Below are positions 58,115 to 64,000 of a stretch of 64,000 nucleotides of DNA, one piece after another. The position numbers and the translations under genes were made by a program. The notes under the pieces are model-generated. The model saw only the letters and a list, made by a program, of their open reading frames with translations. It was not told the DNA's origin and ran no database searches. Position 1 is the stretch's first letter, and each line of letters starts with the position of its first letter. Origin of the DNA: Cheiracanthium punctorium (Eukaryota; Arthropoda; Arachnida; Araneae; Cheiracanthiidae); assembly GCA_038373885.1 (NCBI GenBank), contig JAWZYV010010204.1:248001-312000 (forward strand), read 5' to 3'.

Positions 58115-58280
58115 GACAGCCAGGAAATGTTGAATCTGAATGTCACTCCATGATGGCGCTAGGCACAGCCAAAGACAGCCAGGAAATGTTGAATCTTAAA
58201 TGTCACTCCATGAAGGTGCTGGGCACAGCCAAAAATGGCTAGAAAATGTTGAACCTTTAATGTCATTCCATGCTGGCGAA
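58115..58280. repeat. Tandem repeat, about 59-60 bp, nearly three units
   Basis: Units start GACAGCCAGGAAATGTTGAA at 58115 and 58174, then a diverged one at about 58234. Each has TGTCACTCCATGA and GGCACAGCC. Confidence 0.85.
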
Positions 58281-59329
58281 AAGATTGCAAGGCTGCGCTA
58301 AGGTGGGGGTTCCATGCTAACTGAAAGAAGTAAAAAAAAAAAAAAAAAAAAAAAAAGGGGGCACGCGTGGGTGCATTCAGCCCCAAAAGAAATTATTAAT
58401 GGTGATACTGGTATAAAAAAGGAAAATGATTCCTTAGATGATGGAAAAAAAAAAATGTTTTAGGCCCACTAGCCAATCTCTGCAAAAATCACATCTTAAT
58501 ATGAGCATTGACTGCCACTTGTTTGCAGTGAAGTTTGAGCCTCTTGTGGAGAGTGCAGATACACACGTCAGTCCCGCAGTCTCTCGCCTCTGAATGATCC
58601 CAACCCAAGTGCTTTTTCCCCCTCCTCAAAAGCGACGCCTTTCAGAGCCACCAATCAGCACGCTCCCGAAACCTAGAATGTTCTTGATTGTCTAACATGA
58701 GCCAATCAGAGAACATGCGGCCAACAAGCAGTATAATCTCATCGGGTAGGAGAAGATGACAAAGAAAAATAACGATGCAAAAATCTTAACGTTAAAAATT
58801 GAGAGATAGCCGCCATATCGAATGGAAAAAATAATAAAACAACAACGAAGTACATCAAAAACATAATGAAAAGCTTTAACATTTTTGTGGGAGATAACTA
58901 ACAAACTGATACAATTCTGGAAAAAGTTAGGAGCTCAAAATTGAGCTCCTAACTCCCTCGGAAGTGGGTGAAAATGATTAAAATCCAGACTTAAACAAAA
59001 GTTCAGAGTATTACTGCAGATTACAAGTTAAGCTATTGAGAAAAACGTGATAGTTAGCAAAAAACAGCAGAAGTTACAAGAAAATTAGATTTACACCTCC
59101 GAAGATCAATAAAACTAGTACATAATTAATTTAAAGCAAAAAGTAATTATTTAGGAAAACATTATTAAAAAGGGTAATTAGTTGAAATCAAAGAACAATA
59201 CTATTTGTAGTATTTTGCTACTACTGCTGTGAAAAATAGTTTAGCAAGGTTAAAATTTAGATTTCAAATTAAGCAAGTTACCAAAACAGAATTAAGATTT
59301 GACCATGCGTTGTGACTGCAGTAGTTAGT

Positions 59330-61610
59330 TAAATAACCCAAAGTTCTCAGCCTTGCCTGAAGTGTGTGTTAGAAGTGTGGTAAAATAAACACAGAGACAT
59401 TGCATTTGATCACCAAAATACAAATTTTATTCAACAATAATAGGGTTAAACAACTAGTGGCCTCACGACATCAGTATTTCAAGAAATAAAAGTAAGTAAA
59501 ACACTGCGCAGGGGTATTACAGCGCGTGGTAGTAATGCACAAAAAACAATGATATTAGAGTGCCTTAGTTTCCCATTAATAGCCCTTGGAAATTGAAAAG
59601 TAAAAAAAAAAATAAAATAAAAGGTAATGCTTAATTAAAATTGTCATGACAAAAGTAGCTCGATTTGGATCCAAAACTTAAGTTAAAAGGCTTTGCTGCA
59701 GCATAAAAAAAATTTTATCCAATCAAAAAGAAAAGAAAAATTTGGGGAAACAAGTCCCCACCTTCTCCAAGCCACACATGGCATCTAATGAAAATCCCAC
59801 ACAAAATCCTTAACTGTTACTTGAAACCCCACTTTTACAATCCAACAGATGAGCTTAAATAGTTAACAAAATAAATAAAAAGGGAACTTTGCAATTTTGA
59901 CACCAAAGGGTGCAGCAAGTTCATTGATATGCAGAACAACTCAAACAAGTAATTACAGAGATTAGCATTGGCAAAGCAAGAAAATTAAAACAGATTTTAT
60001 GACCCTCCAAAATTAGCTAGGTAAGGAAAAAACACAGCATCAACAATTATCATTTAACAAAAAAAAAATTTAAACATGGCATTACTGGTAAGTTATACAA
60101 CAGGTTACTACTTGAAGAGAAGAATCTTTTAGCTTTACCATCTTGTTTTAAATCCCCCCCCCCCCATTAAACATAACAAGTTCCTTAAAAAAGATGAGAG
60201 TTCTAGCACGGTTTGAAGCATGATGACGCTGTGATCCAGCTTATCGCGGAGAATTTATAGCATAAGGATGATAGAGGAAAAAGAATCAGAGCGATCTCAC
60301 CCATGAATCCAGTGGCAGGCCTGGTCTCGGCGTTTCAGGGAACTGACGGTCGGACGCTGGTGGCTCCCAGAGCCGGCATCTTGGTCTCTCCTTGGAAAGG
60401 AACACGGACTTACGGCCGGCACAATCAGGCGTCGGAGATCTCGCGGTCCACTCGGAGCATTCTAAGTAGCACTAGCGGCTCCCGGTCCGGGGGATGATGA
60501 ACACAGTGCAGGCGATTGAAACGGGACGTCGAAACTGGTAATTGTTCTCCGTCAAACAGGGTGTGGGGGGGCCTTAAGCCCAATTTAACATCAAAAAGGA
60601 GGGGAAGCATATTGGCAGTGAAGGTGACGCATCGGCAAGGTGGACAAATAGAGGCAGTCGGCAAAAAACCCGAACATGTTATAAATGAAGTGGGGCAACC
60701 GGGAGTTTACGCACAAAAAAAAACAAAAAAAAATTTATACGGTGATCTTTGAGTAGCTGGCCCTCTGGCCTACGTGCTAGCAATCACATCATGAACTTCC
60801 GCTACGGGACGACAATAATGCCGGGCTGGACCTCTAGTCTGCGAGCGTAGACTCCACAAGTCAATTCGTCCTAGCAGCACCACGTCAGCTCTCAGAATGA
60901 CGCTTTCTGCCCCTCGCGTGAGGAGCTTCGCCGAGACGCTGACCCCGGGGACCAATCAGAGCGCGCCATCTCAGCCGGGAAACTTCGAGAACATTCGATT
61001 GTCGGGGGAAGGAAGAGAGGAAAGAAAAAATGGCGGCCAGCAACTTCTACACGCGGGAAAGAAACGAACATGGCCGAGAAGAAACGCAGGCAAGATCGGC
61101 CATCTTGAAATGGGAAAAAAAAACTTAATTGATCAAAAAGGCATTAAAAACGTTATTAAATTTCCTAAAATTTTAGCGGGAGATAGCTAATCGTCTGAGA
61201 CAACCCTGGGTAAAATTTGGAGTAAAAATTTAAATTAGAAGTGAGTAAAAATAATTAAAAACCGGACATGAACAAGAGATATTGCAAGAAATGAGTTAGG
61301 CTATTGAAGAGAGAGGGAAACGTAATAGTCAGCAGAAAATTGACAGAATTTACATGATAATTAAATTTACACCTCCGGAGACAGGGCAAACAAAGGCAGA
61401 ATTAATTTAAAGAAAAGGTCATTATTTAGAAAGTCCCAACAAAAAAAAGAGGTAATTAGTAGTAATTTAAAAAGACAAGCTATTGAGCTATACAAGAAGA
61501 GTCACCCAGACCATTATATCTCCTGACAAAGGGTATTTAAATTAAACTTCCAAGTTAATTACAAGCATTAGAAATTAAATAATTAATGGTTAAAACAATT
61601 AAAATAAAAA
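59330..61610. repeat. Dispersed repeat X, copy 3, with GC-rich core
   Basis: The left end (59337-59430) matches 37078-37170 and the right part (61085-61390) matches the other two copies. The core 60230-61110 is unusually GC-rich for this window, with ATTGG/CCAAT boxes and ATGGCGGCC-type sequence. Short frames there (for example minus strand 60425-60664) are not recognised proteins. The core could be the promoter region of a retroelement; this is a guess. Confidence 0.5.
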
Positions 61611-61856
61611 TTACTGCATTTGATTTGTAAAAACATTATCCCCCAAAAACAATACAACATATTGTCATTTAAAAAAAGTCACTCAGACCATTATCTTTCA
61701 TGATTTTAAAGTACTTAAATTACAAATCAGCTTCATTAATTATACTTCAGAACATAATATTAGAAAAGTAAATTAATGAATGATTAGAATGTCACAACTT
61801 GGGTTTATGTAAAGAACAATACCACAATATGTCAGAAAATTGTAGATGCATACATT

Positions 61857-62546
61857 CAGTGGCAGCTCGTGGGTTATTTAAATGGAAGTACACAAAACAA
61901 ATTTCAAAAATTAAATGCACAAATATGACATAACTTAAAAGTTGAAGTATATTTGTGCTTTCAGCAGTTAAAGGAAAACAATGCATGCAACTTAAAGGTA
62001 ATCTCTAGTCTTACATTTTCTCATCTGGCTAAGTTTTAGCAAAGTGTTGGCTTGAGTAATTTTATATCAATTTTTCTTTCCAATGTCGAAAAATGCAACT
62101 GCTTTAGCTCCAAATTACTTATTTTACTGCCATCGTAATTATTTACACTAGTTTGTAAAAAATATTATACTGAAAAATGATGAAAATTATAAGTAAATGA
62201 AAAAAAAAATGGATTAACTAACTGAACATAACAAACCAAGGGAGAATTAGGAAGAGATAACTGGAAGATCAGAAAGTGGTTTAGAAGGGCATTTCTTCAA
62301 TTGCATCTGCGATTGAGGGAAGACATATTTTCTGCTGTAGTAACGTGCAATACAGTATGTTAAATATGATAAGCATGTTTATAATAGTGTGTGTGTGTGT
62401 AGGGGGGGGGTGTAGAAAAACTCACATTTTAATATACAAAATCTAGAAATGTAGTTAATATTTTTAAAAATTAAATTTGTTAATGTGTTTATTTGTTCCT
62501 TTGGGGGTTCACGTGCTCATGTGCTCAAGTAGTGGAGCGGCCACTG
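61857..62546. mobile_element. hAT non-autonomous element, 690 bp
   Basis: Ends CAGTGGCAGCTCGTGGG and, on the other strand, CAGTGGCCGCTCC. Flanking catacatt (61849-61856) and catacact (62547-62554) agree at 7 of 8. It ends about 220 bp before the ARL8 exon. It contains a (GT)n and a G run (62390-62409). No transposase. Confidence 0.8.
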
Positions 62547-62766
62547 CATACACTTGTGCTTTGCTGAACAAAGTGATGAGATCACTTGCTTCCATTCAAT
62601 CTCTTTCTTTGCTAGTTGCCTTGTGCCTTCCTGTGCTCTCTCTTTCCCTGCAAGACCTAATGCATGACCAAAATAAAATCACTTGGAAGTGAAGAACAAC
62701 TTTAGTAGATTGTATTTTAATTTGCAGTTCAGTGCATTTTTTCTTTACATTTTTCTGTTTTTGCAG

Positions 62767-62840
62767 ATATGGGATATTGGTGGTCAACCAAGGTTTAGAA
62801 GCATGTGGGAACGTTATTGCAGAGGTGTTAATGCTATTGT
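62767..62840 (+). CDS. Arl8: ARL8 (Arf-like GTPase 8), internal exon
   Basis: The 74-bp exon reads [20 protein letters not shown] then VNAIV, ending two bases into a codon. It is the switch II segment of ARL8 (about residues 69-93), with the G3 motif WDIGGQ that contacts the gamma phosphate and Mg2+. It follows an acceptor TTTTTGCAG and is followed by a strong donor GTAAGT (62841). It joins in frame and without gap to the exon at 35185-35265. The next exon should start with one base completing the codon and then YMVDAAD-type sequence, and was not found before 64000. Confidence 0.95.
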
Positions 62841-62906
62841 GTAAGTACTTTTTATAAAGAGCTGCTTAGCTGATTTTATTTTGTCCTTTAAATGAATTGC
62901 ATTTTA

Positions 62907-63058
62907 CCGTATTGGCCTGAATGTAACACGACACCGAAATTTTTCAAGATAATTAGAAAAATCCTATATTAGACCTTGAATTTAGTGTGAGTCAGGTTTT
63001 TTTTACAGGAAATGATCAGTGAAAAAACTTCTTGTATATTCGGGCTAGTATAGTATGG
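62907..63058. mobile_element. 152-bp TA-flanked MITE
   Basis: Ends CCGTATTGGCCTGAATGTA and, on the other strand, CCATACTATACTAGCCCGAA, flanked by TA (62905-62906, 63059-63060). It resembles end sequences in 54733-56195 only at CCGTA. No coding. Confidence 0.6.
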
Positions 63059-63689
63059 TACAGGTTTAGTTAACAGGCAAAGTAGATTTTTTTCTTTCTT
63101 CCTTCATCAACAGCATCAATAATCTTCTTCTCTGCTATTGAGAATGTATTGCATTTGCATTTCATCGCTATTATTCTCAATGATAGAAATCAGCACCATA
63201 CGATAAACTATGCAAAAGTGAAAAGGAGTAGAGTGTCATATCTTGTCCAGTTCTTTCAGCATGTGAGAAATGAGATTGCATTCTAGACGGTCAGTAATTC
63301 CGAGAAACTAACTCATTTCGCTAAAGATACCAGGTGGCTTAAAGGACGGACTTAAGGGTTGGAATCCAGACTGGTGACTTTCAAACAAAGGATCTGGCAT
63401 AAGAGGCTTCATTGCACCCTGTTCAATAATGCACAATAGGAAAGGGAGTTCATAAGGATATGGCAGTTATGTTTGCTAAAAGTTTTTCAAGACCTGTAGG
63501 TTGGAGAGAAGGAAGAAATGTTCAGTTGAGAGAAAATTAGAGTTATCAAGAGTAAAGAAAAAAACGTAAAGAGATAAAATTTCATTCAATGAGTATAATG
63601 AAGGTGCAAGAAATAAAATCTTTTTTTGAGATAACGAAAAAATAGTTATCAAAGTTCAAGTAATTGAGAGTGTACTGTACAAGGTGTTT

Positions 63690-63790
63690 ATGGAATAATT
63701 GAAGAAGTAAACAAAATTCGGAGTAAAATTGAGGCTGTAAAAAGTGAAGTACAAGAGAAGGTTGAAGAAGCAAGGAGCAAAATATAAGGA
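63690..63790 (+). pseudogene. Coiled-coil fragment, possibly retrotransposon Gag
   Basis: One frame reads VNKIRSKIEAVKSEVQEKVE and EARSKI before a stop, a heptad-like K/E/V pattern. LTR retrotransposon Gag proteins in arthropods often start with such coiled coils, but nothing else of a retroelement is seen nearby. Origin uncertain. Confidence 0.25.
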
Positions 63791-64000
63791 CAGATGAGAG
63801 ATATTGAAAAGAGACTATGATCTTGTGACCAAGCCAAACAGTATCCTGATAATTAGAGAAATTCTGAATTTTAGACCAACGGTTAAACATGACATTGGAC
63901 GGCCAAACATCTTGGACAATTTTCAAGACTTGTTTTGAGATTGTGAACTCTATGAATAGATAGACGGACAGCTTTAATTCCAGACAACTTATATCCTGCC

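Larger units (their letters stand above)
54485..59210. repeat. Dispersed repeat X, copy 2 (with nested insertions)
   Basis: The right part 58805-59110 matches 38236-38560 and 61085-61390. The left part near 54485-54600 (AATAACCCAGAAAG, TTGCCAGGTTTGTGTG) weakly matches the starts of the other copies. Two TA-flanked elements (54733-56195, 56341-57763) lie between. CCAAT-rich, moderately GC-rich sequence occurs at 58560-58740. The left boundary is tentative. Confidence 0.4.
35266..62766 (+). other. Arl8: ARL8 intron, about 27.5 kb
   Basis: It starts GTAACT and ends TTTTTGCAG. It separates the switch I and switch II exons. It is filled with nested transposons in both orientations, listed separately. 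No further ARL8 exon was seen inside, and none is expected because the flanking exons encode adjacent residues. Confidence 0.85.

Noticed and set aside
58159..58386. 75-codon minus-strand frame with internal repeats
   Set aside because: It is a translation of the 59-60-bp tandem repeat and a poly-A tract.
60303..60955. Short frames in the GC-rich block (64, 79, 78 and 61 codons)
   Set aside because: No recognisable motif, opposing frames overlap, and the block belongs to dispersed repeat X.
1..64000. CRISPR array, prophage or bacterial operon
   Set aside because: No regularly spaced short repeats with unique spacers. Spliced ARL8 exons and eukaryotic transposons show this is animal DNA.

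Overview
The window comes from a large, AT-rich, intron-rich animal genome, most likely an arthropod; the species cannot be named. The one host gene visible is ARL8, a lysosomal Arf-like GTPase, on the + strand. One 81-bp exon lies at 35185-35265 and the next, 74 bp, at 62767-62840. The intron between them is about 27.5 kb. The P-loop exon was not found upstream and the later exons lie beyond the right edge. Nearly everything else is nested, mostly decayed transposons.

Region 1 (1-26.5 kb) is one copia-like LTR retrotransposon (B, minus strand, entering at 26504 and leaving past the left edge) broken up by later insertions. In it lie a second copy of the same family (A, + strand, 1743-9033, duplicated target ACTTA), a piggyBac-like element (10285-12542, TTAA), a solo LTR (13086-13645), a complete BEL/Pao element (15635-21942, duplicated target GGTTC, LTRs almost identical) and a hAT-like element in its 5' LTR (23028-26292). 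Several of these carry insertions of their own: pogo/Tigger-like elements in A and in the piggyBac element, a 194-bp hAT-like MITE in the BEL pol, and small MITEs elsewhere.

Region 2 (26.5-35.2 kb) holds a tRNA-related SINE, a hAT C-terminal fossil, a dead Tc1-like transposase with a 266-bp-period duplication and an embedded MITE, a second piggyBac-like element with perfect 13-bp ends, a small hAT-like MITE, and AT-rich sequence without genes.

Region 3 (35.2-62.8 kb) is the ARL8 intron. It holds a hAT-type transposase fossil split by three insertions (35.6-42.6 kb), including a hAT element with a perfect 8-bp target duplication. A long-terminal-inverted-repeat element follows (43308-52497). 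Its only recognisable gene encodes a protein with FEN/XPG-like nuclease signatures instead of a known transposase, and its right repeat is split by nested hAT and Tigger-like elements. Two more TA-flanked elements, three copies of a dispersed GC-cored repeat and a hAT MITE fill the rest.

Region 4 (62.8-64 kb) is the next ARL8 intron, with a short MITE. The most novel items are the FEN-like nuclease element with about 470-bp inverted repeats, and a 198-bp identical duplication that brackets a hAT element with a damaged right end.
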